From NCBI RefSeq assembly GCF_002270355.1, contig NZ_NJFZ01000018.1, positions 1-64,000 on the forward strand: DNA of 64,000 nucleotides, given 5' to 3'. The position numbers and the translations under genes were made by a program. The notes under the pieces were generated by a model. It was not told the origin of the DNA and ran no database searches. It saw only the letters and a program-made list of their open reading frames with translations. This DNA is from Flectobacillus sp. BAB-3569 (GTDB taxonomy: Bacteria; Bacteroidota; Bacteroidia; Cytophagales; Spirosomataceae). Of this stretch, positions 29,502 through 37,374 are shown in pieces; the stretch's first letter is position 1; every line of letters starts with the position of its first letter.

Positions 29502-29933
29502 TTACTGGTTGTTATAATAAGTAAAATCCTTTGTGATTTTTCCATTTTGTAGGGTAAAAATCGTACAAATTGGAAGCTCGAACTTACTGCTTGGCATAGA
29601 GCCTTTAGAAATAAACTCTACAATGATATGATTGGTATCGGATGGATATATGCTGATAACGCTGTCTCGAAGATCAGGAAACATCTTGGCGAGCTCGGTA
29701 TATTTTACGACGGTTTGTTGTTGAGACTGTCTCACTATACCAGTACCAAAAGAAGGGTCTTTAAACTCCGCAGAATCGACATACATGGCTGCCATTGCCT
29801 TAAAATCATGGCGATTGAAATGTTCAAAATAGGTTTTGACAAATACTTCCGATTTTTGTTTGTTAGCATCTTCTTTCTGAGATTGACAGCCCCAAAAAGC
29901 ACTCAGTGATAAAATTACAAATAGATTTTTCAT
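29502..29933 (-). CDS. SnoaL/NTF2-like lipoprotein
   Basis: A 143-residue lipoprotein (lipobox LSAFWGC, Cys16) whose mature part has the cone-shaped NTF2-like/SnoaL layout: a long first helix with YFEHFNRHDFKAMAAMYVDS, the AEFKDPSFG strand, and closing strands HIIVEFISKGSM, FELPICTIFTLQNGKITKDF. The FNRHDFKAMAAMY and ITKDFTYYN patterns are the usual family marks. Members range from polyketide cyclases to pure ligand-binding proteins, and this one is anchored in the envelope. No partner is indicated by its neighbours; the Amj gene upstream (30033-30833) reads the same way with a 99-bp gap. Confidence 0.8.
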   Translation of the reverse strand: MKNLFVILSLSAFWGCQSQKEDANKQKSEVFVKTYFEHFNRHDFKAMAAMYVDSAEFKDPSFGTGIVRQSQQQTVVKYTELAKMFPDLRDSVISIYPSDTNHIIVEFISKGSMPSSKFELPICTIFTLQNGKITKDFTYYNNQ

Positions 29934-30032
29934 AGCAATAAAGGTTTATGTGGAGGGTATGTGAATGATAAAATGAAGATATTATCTAAGAAGTTTGTAA
30001 CTAAAATACCTGATTATCAATACTATTCCAAA

Positions 30033-30833
30033 TTACATCTGATTACTCACAAACGCAATGACCTGTGCGGCGGGAATCAAAAGTGCTTGCGCCAATACGG
30101 TGCCCAGTAACCTTGAAATCATCATAAAAGAGATATTGAATCGAAATCTGCTTTCACCTATTTCTTTTGACATAAATTGGTCAGTCAAAATAGATAAGTA
30201 AGGGTCGATAAATACAAACAAGATGATCGTTGAAAAGCCATTAATCAAAGCTGATAAATTACTGGCTGTACTCCTATAAGTTGGGTTCAAATAGCCGGCA
30301 TAAACGGAAGCAATTACGCCAACAGAAAGAATGGCGGTAGCTAGCATATTGAGAATAAAAATCTTCCAAGGATAATTTTCTTGTACTTGCAAGATCCTCC
30401 AATTAGTCCATTGTGGCAGAACAGAATAAGATTTGACCTTTTGCCAAAATTGCTCTTTTCTAAGAAAACTTCCCATCATTTTCCCAAAAGTCTTTACCTG
30501 ATAAAACTCCAAAATAGCTCTATGGAAAATTCTTTGCACACTCGGCGTTAGTACTATGCCTACTGCTGTGGCTATGGTAAACGACAACAATATCATCCTA
30601 AAAATAAGTGTCGTATTCTCCATATCGGCATCAATGGTTTTCTCCACATAGTTTGCTAATAAAGGCGCCTGAAATCCATTGGCGGTTCTCGAAATTACAT
30701 TGAGGATATTGAAGAGCGAAAATGCTAAAGCTATCTTGCCTGTACGGATGCCTGCAATACGGGCTGCAAAAGAAAAAGTGGCAATGAGATTAATAACTAG
30801 GTTTAAAACTAAAATGATTATTACTATTTTCAT
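30033..30833 (-). CDS. amj: Lipid II flippase Amj-family membrane protein
   Basis: A 266-residue polytopic protein with about six membrane segments, matching the Amj (DUF2837) family: a first helix IILVLNLVINLIATFSFAAR immediately followed by IAGIRTGKIALAFSLFNIL and NVISRTANGFQAPLLANYVE, and a C-terminal RFRFNISFMMISRLLGTVLA. Amj is the alternative lipid II flippase known from Bacillus subtilis, where it backs up MurJ under envelope stress. It lies directly downstream of the blaR1-blaI pair, but the terminator at 30856-30900 separates them, so co-transcription is doubtful. Functional linkage to envelope stress is an inference from position only. Confidence 0.82.
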   Translation of the reverse strand: MKIVIIILVLNLVINLIATFSFAARIAGIRTGKIALAFSLFNILNVISRTANGFQAPLLANYVEKTIDADMENTTLIFRMILLSFTIATAVGIVLTPSVQRIFHRAILEFYQVKTFGKMMGSFLRKEQFWQKVKSYSVLPQWTNWRILQVQENYPWKIFILNMLATAILSVGVIASVYAGYLNPTYRSTASNLSALINGFSTIILFVFIDPYLSILTDQFMSKEIGESRFRFNISFMMISRLLGTVLAQALLIPAAQVIAFVSNQM

Positions 30834-30855
30834 CAGAAGAACTTGTTAGAAATTT

Positions 30856-30900
30856 AAAAAAGGATTCGAAAGGAAAATTACTCCTTTTCGAATCCCTTTT
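30856..30900 (-). terminator. Terminator of the blaI-blaR1 operon
   Basis: A long hairpin (aaaaggattcgaaaggag-like left arm against ctccttttcgaatccctttt, near-perfect) ends on the minus strand in a T-run, 9 bp after the stop at 30909. Confidence 0.88.
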
Positions 30901-30908
30901 CAAGTTTT

Positions 30909-32276
30909 TTACTCTTTAATCAATTCTATTCTATACTGCTCTTGATTAGCACCCTTCCCAACTGTATACACAATAAAAGGATTTTCTAATGCTTTCTTTT
31001 TGTAGACATTTTCAAAAAAATCGTTAGTCATTAAATCTATCTGATATCGGCGCTTACCAACTTGAGCATTTTTGGCAAGTCTACTAACGAAATAATGAGA
31101 AAAATCCTTTGATGTATATTTTTTTAAAGTTTGATAAGGGACATGTTTTTCATTAATCCAAATACCACAGCGAGGATGCGTCCATATTTTCAGCATTTCG
31201 TCGGTGGGTCGTTCAAAAGTAAACATAAGAGGATGTTTTAGTGCCTCTAGCTCAACACTAGTCAACTCAGCATAGCCTTTTATCACTGTGGGATTTTTCT
31301 CGCCCTTTGCAAAGAATATTTTACTGATCTTGTATTTTACAGTTTGATTTGCTGCATCAATTGGTATTGGCGCTGGTTTTTGCGTTTTTTTCTCAATTTT
31401 TTGCCCTAAAGACCAGTCTGAAAATCCAGCAATCAATACCAAAATTAAAGGCAAACAAGCCACGCCACGCAAGATACGGGCGGTTACGGAGGTGTGATGT
31501 GTCATCATAAGAAATCGTTTTTTTGTAATAGAAAAGGTTGAACTGCTTGTTAAATAAAGAGCATTCCCTGTGGCATTTTGAAGTAATAGTTGTTGATAAA
31601 TCGGCACTTGTGTATGAGCAAGAACTTCTTTGTCAGCCAAAAATTCATGATTTAATTGTATAGCTTTTTTGTACAAATACAAGATGGGATTCCACCAAAA
31701 AACGATCAGAAATAACTCTACAAAAAGAATATCCCAAGTATGTTTTTGTTTTACATGAGTTAATTCATGCAAAAGAATATCTGATTCAATTCCTTTGGTT
31801 TGATAAATTGACTTGTTTAAAAAGATGTATTTCCAAAAACTAAACGGAGCGATTTTTTCCTCAATTAATACCAAATGAGCATTCTGGTGTACTAGCTTTT
31901 CATTCATCACTGCTTTGCGAGTAATCAAATAAAGTCCTCGCAAAAATCTTGTCAACAACACTCCTAGTATTAGACCATAGATGTAGAACCAAATGGGCAT
32001 TTCGACTGTAGGATACTCATTCGGTTGAATTGGCTCAATCGAAGGTATTTTCCCATCAATCGGATTTGCATTTTTTATAGGTAGAACTATTTCCATAACA
32101 TGTTCTTGATACCATGGAATCTCGAAAGAAACCAATGGAATTGTTGTGCTCAATACAAGCCCTACCAATAGAAAGTAGCGCTTGAACAAATGAAAGTTTT
32201 CATTTTCAAGACATAGTTTATAAAATAGGTATATCAAACCCAGACAGGCTGAAAATTTGAGTAGGTAGAGTGTCAT
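30909..32276 (-). CDS. M56 family metallopeptidase, BlaR1/MecR1-like sensor
   Basis: A 455-residue membrane protease. Four membrane segments (about 1-20, 34-55, 95-115 and 270-290) flank a cytoplasmic zinc-protease domain with HELTH at residues 170-174 and the third ligand in NHEFLADKEVL (Glu211). The C-terminal about 160 residues lie outside the membrane and do not look like a penicillin-binding beta-lactamase fold; no SxxK of that type is seen. It should sense an envelope signal and trigger cleavage of the partner repressor BlaI. It overlaps blaI by four bases (ATGA), so the two are translationally coupled. The signal cannot be named. Confidence 0.9.
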   Translation of the reverse strand: MTLYLLKFSACLGLIYLFYKLCLENENFHLFKRYFLLVGLVLSTTIPLVSFEIPWYQEHVMEIVLPIKNANPIDGKIPSIEPIQPNEYPTVEMPIWFYIYGLILGVLLTRFLRGLYLITRKAVMNEKLVHQNAHLVLIEEKIAPFSFWKYIFLNKSIYQTKGIESDILLHELTHVKQKHTWDILFVELFLIVFWWNPILYLYKKAIQLNHEFLADKEVLAHTQVPIYQQLLLQNATGNALYLTSSSTFSITKKRFLMMTHHTSVTARILRGVACLPLILVLIAGFSDWSLGQKIEKKTQKPAPIPIDAANQTVKYKISKIFFAKGEKNPTVIKGYAELTSVELEALKHPLMFTFERPTDEMLKIWTHPRCGIWINEKHVPYQTLKKYTSKDFSHYFVSRLAKNAQVGKRRYQIDLMTNDFFENVYKKKALENPFIVYTVGKGANQEQYRIELIKE

Positions 32277-32644
32277 TGCTGTTTTTGTTGAAGTTGAGCA
32301 TCAATGATTTTTTTCAATTCTTCCAATTCTTCTGTACTCATTTCGCTTTGCTGAGTAAAAAAGGACGCAAACTGACCCACCGAGTTGTTAAAGAAATTCT
32401 TAATCAGTCCCTTAACATGCTTCGTAAAATAGTCGTCTTTAGACACAAGCGGATAATACTCCCTCGAATTACCATATTCACGATACGCCACAAAACCTTT
32501 ATCAATCATTCGTTTCAATAAAGTTGCCACCGTTGTCGTAGCTGGTTTGGGGTCGGGATATGCCTCTAACAAATCTTTCATAAAGGCCTTTCCCTTCTGC
32601 CAAAGGTATTCCATGAGTTTTTCTTCAGTTTCTGAAAGCTTCAT
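32273..32644 (-). CDS. BlaI/MecI/CopY family transcriptional repressor
   Basis: A 123-residue winged-helix repressor: LSETEEKLMEYLWQKGKAF, then the recognition region KPATTTVATLLKRMIDKGFV, the wing YREYGNSREYYPLVS, and a C-terminal dimerisation helix ending in Gln/Lys-rich QLQQKQQ. BlaI-type repressors bind TACAnATGTA dyads and are removed by proteolysis when the M56 sensor is active. Exactly such a dyad overlaps the promoter just upstream of its own start, predicting autoregulation. Start is the ATG at 32644. Confidence 0.94.
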   Translation of the reverse strand: MKLSETEEKLMEYLWQKGKAFMKDLLEAYPDPKPATTTVATLLKRMIDKGFVAYREYGNSREYYPLVSKDDYFTKHVKGLIKNFFNNSVGQFASFFTQQSEMSTEELEELKKIIDAQLQQKQQ

Positions 32645-32666
32645 TTTCTACATATTTAGAATTAAC

Positions 32667-32680
32667 TCTACAAATGTAGA
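32667..32680 (-). promoter_or_regulatory. BlaI-type operator (TACAnATGTA dyad)
   Basis: The perfect dyad tctaca-aa-tgtaga contains TACAAATGTA, the core that BlaI/MecI repressors recognise in firmicutes. It overlaps the -7 box of the promoter listed at 32671-32700. A weaker half-site (tctacatattta) lies at 32648-32659. Confidence 0.8.
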
Positions 32681-32700
32681 ATAAAAATTTATATCGACAA
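32671..32700 (-). promoter_or_regulatory. Bacteroidota-type promoter of blaI-blaR1
   Basis: On the minus strand a TTG (+ strand 32698-32700) is followed after 19 bp by TACATTTG (+ strand 32671-32678), fitting the TTG-N19-TAnnTTTG consensus. The predicted transcript starts about 20 bases before the blaI ATG. The repressor dyad covers the -7 box. Confidence 0.82.
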
Positions 32701-32820
32701 GATAAAGTTGATTTTTTGAAAAAATGATGGGATATTTTTGAGGATACTATTATCTAGTTAGAAACTTAGTCTCGGACTGGTGTTTGTTTCAGCTTACAAA
32801 CTGTTTAAAAAAATAAGTCC

Positions 32821-32846
32821 AAGACTAAGTCTTGAACTAGTAAAAT
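32821..32846. repeat. Dispersed intergenic word (aagactaagtcttgaactag)
   Basis: The near-palindromic word aagactaagtctt followed by gaactagtaaaa lies after the LRR gene. Related copies are at 711-724, 33621-33646 and 38591-38617 (the last inverted), all between genes. Unknown function. Confidence 0.5.
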
Positions 32847-32850
32847 GGCA

Positions 32851-33591
32851 TTATTGACAATTAACATAGTTTGTGGTAGTCATTTTTTCCCATCCACTCG
32901 CAGGAATTTTATCTATGGAAGCAACGCAAATAGATTTAAGTCCATAAATCTGCAACTTACATTTTTGAAGCTTGGTATTTTGTCTTAAATCAATAGACTC
33001 CAACCTGTTATACAAAATCCATGAAGCGTAAAGCTCTTCTAAATTTGTTAGCTGAGATACATTCAACGAGCTCAGACTACTTCCTGTACAGTTTAGAACC
33101 TTAAGTTGTTGAGGCTTAATCACAAAGTCTAAAGTTGAGATATTGGTGTAGGCACAATGAATGGTTTGCAGATTGGCGAAAGGGTTTAATATTATGGACT
33201 GGACTTGTTTATAATCGGTCACACCAGCAATTAACTCTTGAATACCTGAGCATTTTAAATAAGTAAGTTTAGCGTTTTTGCTCAAATCCAGAACGGATAA
33301 AGTATTGTAGGAACAATCAAGATAACTTAAGTTCTCAAATGCTTCTATGCCTGCGAGATTCGAAATGGTGTTATTGATATTTGAAACATCACCTTGAATC
33401 AACAAGGTATCCACTTTCATAACATCTAATTTTGCTATTTTCCCATTTACTTCCTTGTCGGAGTCAATCCCTTGGGCGACCAGCATTTTTTCAAAGATAG
33501 GGTCTTTAATTACGATTGATTCAGGAATATCTTCTGATTTTTTACAGCTTAGAAGAGCAATGAATAAAAATAAGTATAGTAGATTTTTCAT
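32851..33591 (-). CDS. Leucine-rich-repeat lipoprotein
   Basis: A 246-residue lipoprotein (lipobox LFIALLSC, Cys16) made mostly of irregular leucine-rich repeats of the Bacteroidota internalin-like type: AFENLSYLDCSYNTLSVLDL, AKLTYLKCSGIQELIAG, LQTIHCAYTNISTLDF, LKVLNCTGSSLSSLNV, NLEELYASWILYNRLESIDL. The asparagine-ladder and Cys positions repeat about every 21-24 residues. A short segment before the repeats (DPIFEKMLVAQGIDSDKEVNGKI, shown in part) is common in such surface LRR proteins. It is probably a surface-exposed binding protein with no enzymatic role seen. It ends in a conserved-looking NYVNCQ. It is flanked on both sides by the dispersed word near 32.82 and 33.62 kb. Confidence 0.8.
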   Translation of the reverse strand: MKNLLYLFLFIALLSCKKSEDIPESIVIKDPIFEKMLVAQGIDSDKEVNGKIAKLDVMKVDTLLIQGDVSNINNTISNLAGIEAFENLSYLDCSYNTLSVLDLSKNAKLTYLKCSGIQELIAGVTDYKQVQSIILNPFANLQTIHCAYTNISTLDFVIKPQQLKVLNCTGSSLSSLNVSQLTNLEELYASWILYNRLESIDLRQNTKLQKCKLQIYGLKSICVASIDKIPASGWEKMTTTNYVNCQ

Positions 33592-33655
33592 GTGTTTGAT
33601 GGTTTTAGAACTGCACTGGGCTCGACTAAGTCTTGACCTAGTAAAACATTACTCT

Positions 33656-34657
33656 TTATTTCCCTCTAAACTCGCGATAGGTATCAGCTACAATTTTATG
33701 AATGATATGATCAAGTGATTCCACTTCTTGCTCAAGATAACTCCAGTTTGGAATAGATTGTACTGCTTCATAATCCATATTGATTAGATCTATCAAGCCT
33801 TTGATATTGGCAACTGGTCGGCGTATTTCATGAGAATGTTGCCAAGCGATTTTTTCCAAAATCTGCACTTGCTCTTTTAGCTGAATTTCGTTTTGTATAC
33901 GGGCGGTCACATCCTGAATCATGGCTAAAACCAACTGTTTTCCATTGACAATAAATGAGTTAAGACTCACTTCCACAATTAACTCTTTGCCATCTTTGGT
34001 GACAGATGGGATAAATCTGCCTGCTCCCATTTGGTACATTCGTGGTGACTGTAGATATTCTTCGGTATGTTGATGGTGATTTTGTTTGAAGCGAGCAGGA
34101 ATCAATAAATCGATGTGTTGATTTATCATTTCTTCGTGATTATACCCAAAAATCTTTTCAGTTTCGGGATTACACAAGGTAATTGTCATTTGACTGTCTA
34201 CTATCAAAATGGCAATGGGTGCGGTCTCGATAATACGACGAAATTTCATCTCACTCTCATATCGTGATATTTCTGCTCTTTTTTGAGCATTAATATTTTT
34301 GATATATAATGCAATCCCAATCAATTGATTATTAACATCGTAAACTGGGTTCATCTTATATTCAAACCAGACAGTAGTATTACCTACTACAGCCTCGTCT
34401 TGAATAATAATAATTTCTCCTTCTAAGGCTTTTTGAAAACTTTCTGCATAGAGATTCTGTGTGGATTCGAGTACATAGTTTCGATAATCATCACCAATCT
34501 GGATATCGGTGTTAAAGTAACCAGATATCATTTCTTGAAGGGTACGATTAAATAATAAAATAGTATGATTAGCAGAAATCAATACAAAATTTTCAGGCGA
34601 ACTATCTAGTATTGCCTTTAAAGTATCAATTAATGGTATTTCAGAAGTGTTTAGCAT
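33656..34657 (-). CDS. PAS domain protein with histidine-kinase dimerisation region but no ATPase domain
   Basis: A 333-residue cytoplasmic protein. Two PAS domains are seen: about residues 15-125 (FVLISANHTILLFNRTLQEM, then GNTTVWFEYKMNPVYD) and 135-255 (APIAILIVDSQMTITLCNPE, EKIFGYNHEEMI, with a PAC segment VSLNSFIVNGKQLVLAMIQD). They are followed by a DHp-type helix with the H-box-like HSHEIRRPVANIKGLIDL. The protein stops about 45 residues later and no N, G1 or G2 boxes of a HATPase domain follow in any frame read here. It may be phosphorylated by another kinase or act as a dimerising sensor. Such DHp-only proteins occur in Bacteroidota but are poorly understood. The start ATG and upstream AT-rich leader are unremarkable. 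Confidence 0.8.
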   Translation of the reverse strand: MLNTSEIPLIDTLKAILDSSPENFVLISANHTILLFNRTLQEMISGYFNTDIQIGDDYRNYVLESTQNLYAESFQKALEGEIIIIQDEAVVGNTTVWFEYKMNPVYDVNNQLIGIALYIKNINAQKRAEISRYESEMKFRRIIETAPIAILIVDSQMTITLCNPETEKIFGYNHEEMINQHIDLLIPARFKQNHHQHTEEYLQSPRMYQMGAGRFIPSVTKDGKELIVEVSLNSFIVNGKQLVLAMIQDVTARIQNEIQLKEQVQILEKIAWQHSHEIRRPVANIKGLIDLINMDYEAVQSIPNWSYLEQEVESLDHIIHKIVADTYREFRGK

Positions 34658-35031
34658 TAGATAGGTATATACCCTAAAGCAGTAAAAGCGTTAGCAGTGG
34701 TTTAATATTGGTGGTATTTGTTAGCTAACAAATTTACACAGATTTCTAATTTTCTACTCTCTTTTCGAAAATAAAGCTTTCAAATATATTGTGTTAGTCA
34801 AATTGAGTAACACAATACACTTGAAAGCTTTAATCCTAAATTATAAATAATAAAACTTTAATTATCAATATTTCGCAGACAATGCTTCTTAATTGAAAAC
34901 TTATAAGTCTGTTTTGTTGGGTAAATGAATAATACTATTCCATTTGGTATTCCGCTAAACCAACATTTGTTCATCCGAACTAGATATAGGTAGTATCGGA
35001 TAATGATTTATCATAGCAAAAACCTAAGAAA
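34658..35031. other. Intergenic gap, no gene seen
   Basis: An AT-rich stretch between two leftward genes. It contains a 20-bp scale inverted pair (aaagctttcaaatatattgtgtt near 34773 and its partner aacacaatacacttgaaagcttt near 34807, imperfect), which may be the terminator of the FN3 lipoprotein's upstream transcript or a regulatory hairpin. No ORF is supported. Confidence 0.45.
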
Positions 35032-36858
35032 TTACGGGATTTTCACAACTTCAACTGCTGTAGAACCCGCATTTAATGCTGTTCTACTCAAGGATATAAT
35101 ATTATTTCCTTTCACAAATATTTTGTAGGGAAATCCTTTGCAGAGTATTTCGTTGGTACGAGTTAGTTCTGGATATTTTCCTATTTGTATAGACTGTCTG
35201 TTGCTCGTTGCTCCATAAAACACACCCCCATCAGCATTGAATGCAAAATCTGAATAATTAAGTACATCATTACCTCTTACTGAACCTAAGTACTTCATAG
35301 TTTCGTTCGCTAAATAAGCAGCACCACTTAAAGAGGTTAAGACATAATTTCCCTTGGGCGAAACACAAAAGATATTAGGATCTAAAGGGAAATCACCGTG
35401 TTGAGAATCCTCCTTACAACTTGTCAATTTTCCTTGGCTATCATAAAAAATCAAATCCATATCCGTTGGTGAAATACTTGTACTAATAGCCATTAGCGTA
35501 TTTTGATTCGGTAATTTTCTTAATCTTGCTCCGCCGTAAATACAACTATAACTATATGTTCCTCCATTTATCAAACCAGTTCCTTCATTAAAGGAAACAA
35601 TAGGATTTGTCCATTGATTATTTTGTGTCACAAAAACATCACCTGTTCCACTGACAGCAACATCTGTGGCTGGTGCAGTGGTCAACAAGCTCTTTTTGAG
35701 CTCAAAGGTATTGGCATCAAAAATATTCACGGAATTGTTATACGATGGAATGTAAAGGTTTAGTCCATTACCATTATTCGCAACCAACAAGTAGCCTGAG
35801 TGTCTAGGCGTGGCAACTTCAGTCACCACTTGAGATTTTTCATAGTCATAAACAACCACAATTCCTTTATCTTGCTGTGAAAGGTACAACCACGGTTTTG
35901 TAGGATGAATCGCTACATCTTTGGGCGTATAATCAAAAAATAAACCTGCAGGATACTCTACCTGTTGTTGATTACTTCTCCTAGTTCTTAATGTATTGGT
36001 AATAATTTCAACAAAATAACAAGACTTCGTACTGAAAGGGGGACGAGTATCTGTAAAAGTATTTTTTGACGCATCTTGAACTACTCCAATTAGTGATTTT
36101 GAATATTCGTCGCAGTTTTCGTTCGCTCTGTAAATTCTATATTCTTTAAAGTCGCTTTCAGTAGATTTTGACCAATTCAATACGATACCACCATCTAATT
36201 TACTAGGTGTTTCTAACTTAATTTCCTTAGGAGAAAGTGTAGAAACAAGGATGGAATCTCGACCGATATTACCCGATTGGTCTTTTACGATCAATCTAAT
36301 AATATGGTTATTTGCTGATAATTTTGTGGTTGAAAAAGTACTAATACCGTCTTTATCAGCACCAATTTCGCTAATAAGACCGTCCAAACTACTCTCCCAT
36401 CTCATGGTTAATTTTTCAAAAGGGGTATCATTATCCTTTATATAAGCTTTAAACAAAATGCTCTCTCCAACTGCATAGTTAGCAGGCTGAACAGGGAATT
36501 CAATCTTTACTATTGGAGCAAAAGAGGCAAAAATCCCATACTCTAGATTGATATTTACAGAGGTAACATCGTTACTTTTCACCACCGCGACAGCCTTTCC
36601 ACTTCCATATTGGGCTTTATTAGCTATAAGTTCATAAGTACCTACATTTAGATTTTTCACTAAAATAGAGCCAAAATTATCTGTATTAGATTGAGGTATA
36701 ATGGGATTACCTGTGATTTCTGCTCCACTTACATTTCTTCCATACTGATCTTTAACAGCAATAAAAAGAGAACCTTGGTCTGGTATAATTTCTTGAGTTT
36801 TACAACTGAGAACTATGATAGAAAGGAATGAGGTTAAAATTAAAAGTGCTTTTTTCAT
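35032..36858 (-). CDS. Surface lipoprotein with Ig/FN3 domains and a propeller-like C-terminus
   Basis: A 608-residue lipoprotein (lipobox SIIVLSC, Cys19). The order appears to be a carboxypeptidase-regulatory-like domain (SLFIAVKDQYGRNVSGAEIT), an Ig/PKD-like domain (about 118-208, with IRLIVKDQSGNIGRDSILVS), an FN3-like domain (about 213-300; GIVLNWSKSTESDFKEYRIY), and a C-terminal half of repeated short beta blades (HPTKPWLYLSQQDKGIVVVY, DVFVTQNNQWTNPIVSF, FAFNADGGVFYGATSN) that suggest a YVTN-type beta-propeller. The function is unknown; the architecture suggests a surface adhesin or binding protein. It stands alone between two long intergenic gaps. Confidence 0.8.
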   Translation of the reverse strand: MKKALLILTSFLSIIVLSCKTQEIIPDQGSLFIAVKDQYGRNVSGAEITGNPIIPQSNTDNFGSILVKNLNVGTYELIANKAQYGSGKAVAVVKSNDVTSVNINLEYGIFASFAPIVKIEFPVQPANYAVGESILFKAYIKDNDTPFEKLTMRWESSLDGLISEIGADKDGISTFSTTKLSANNHIIRLIVKDQSGNIGRDSILVSTLSPKEIKLETPSKLDGGIVLNWSKSTESDFKEYRIYRANENCDEYSKSLIGVVQDASKNTFTDTRPPFSTKSCYFVEIITNTLRTRRSNQQQVEYPAGLFFDYTPKDVAIHPTKPWLYLSQQDKGIVVVYDYEKSQVVTEVATPRHSGYLLVANNGNGLNLYIPSYNNSVNIFDANTFELKKSLLTTAPATDVAVSGTGDVFVTQNNQWTNPIVSFNEGTGLINGGTYSYSCIYGGARLRKLPNQNTLMAISTSISPTDMDLIFYDSQGKLTSCKEDSQHGDFPLDPNIFCVSPKGNYVLTSLSGAAYLANETMKYLGSVRGNDVLNYSDFAFNADGGVFYGATSNRQSIQIGKYPELTRTNEILCKGFPYKIFVKGNNIISLSRTALNAGSTAVEVVKIP

Positions 36859-37320
36859 TTGATATAATTTACTGTAGGAGTTTATTACATAGTATTCTTG
36901 AATAGGCTACTATACTTTCAAAAAGATAAAAGCACAAATATATAAACAAGTAAAGAATTTAAGTGAAGATTATACTTTTTTTCATACTTTTCCATCTAAA
37001 TCCTAAGTTCAATTGTAGCAAAAAATAAACCAACGATGTCGTTAAGTATGAGCTTTGAGTATAATTTTATGATAACAAGCATTTTACCTCATTAATCTAT
37101 TTACGCCCTAGCTGGAGTTTCCTCCAATTAGCCTAGCGATAGCAACACTTTCCTATAAAAAGCTAAAAACTAATACATTACACTTCGACAAGGCTTGGTG
37201 GAGATCACTCCAATAATGGCGCCAATAGCTATTTCAATGTTAAATTAATGTTAAGGGCATATTTTGAGCTATCGGTCTTGAGCTGTCAGCTATCAGCTTG
37301 GGGCTATCGGCAATCAAACT
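36859..37320. other. Intergenic gap, no gene seen
   Basis: A 462-bp AT-rich stretch. A minus-strand TATATTTG box (+ strand 36935-36942) could be the -7 element of the FN3 lipoprotein gene, though no TTG is at the usual spacing. Near 37261-37314 the sequence repeats gagct.tc.g.tat words related to the dispersed intergenic words at 16.97, 18.32 and 42.21 kb. Confidence 0.45.
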
Positions 37321-37374
37321 AAAAACCTTTTCAAATTACCAAATCCTCAAATTTTCAAATTTGAAAAGGTTTTT
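37321..37374 (-). terminator. Terminator of the ars operon, overlapping the last MFS codons
   Basis: A 17-bp arm at 37321-37337 (aaaaaccttttcaaatt) pairs perfectly with 37358-37374. The right arm includes the last codons of the MFS gene (stop at 37355-37357 lies in the loop side). The minus strand ends in a T-run. Confidence 0.75.
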
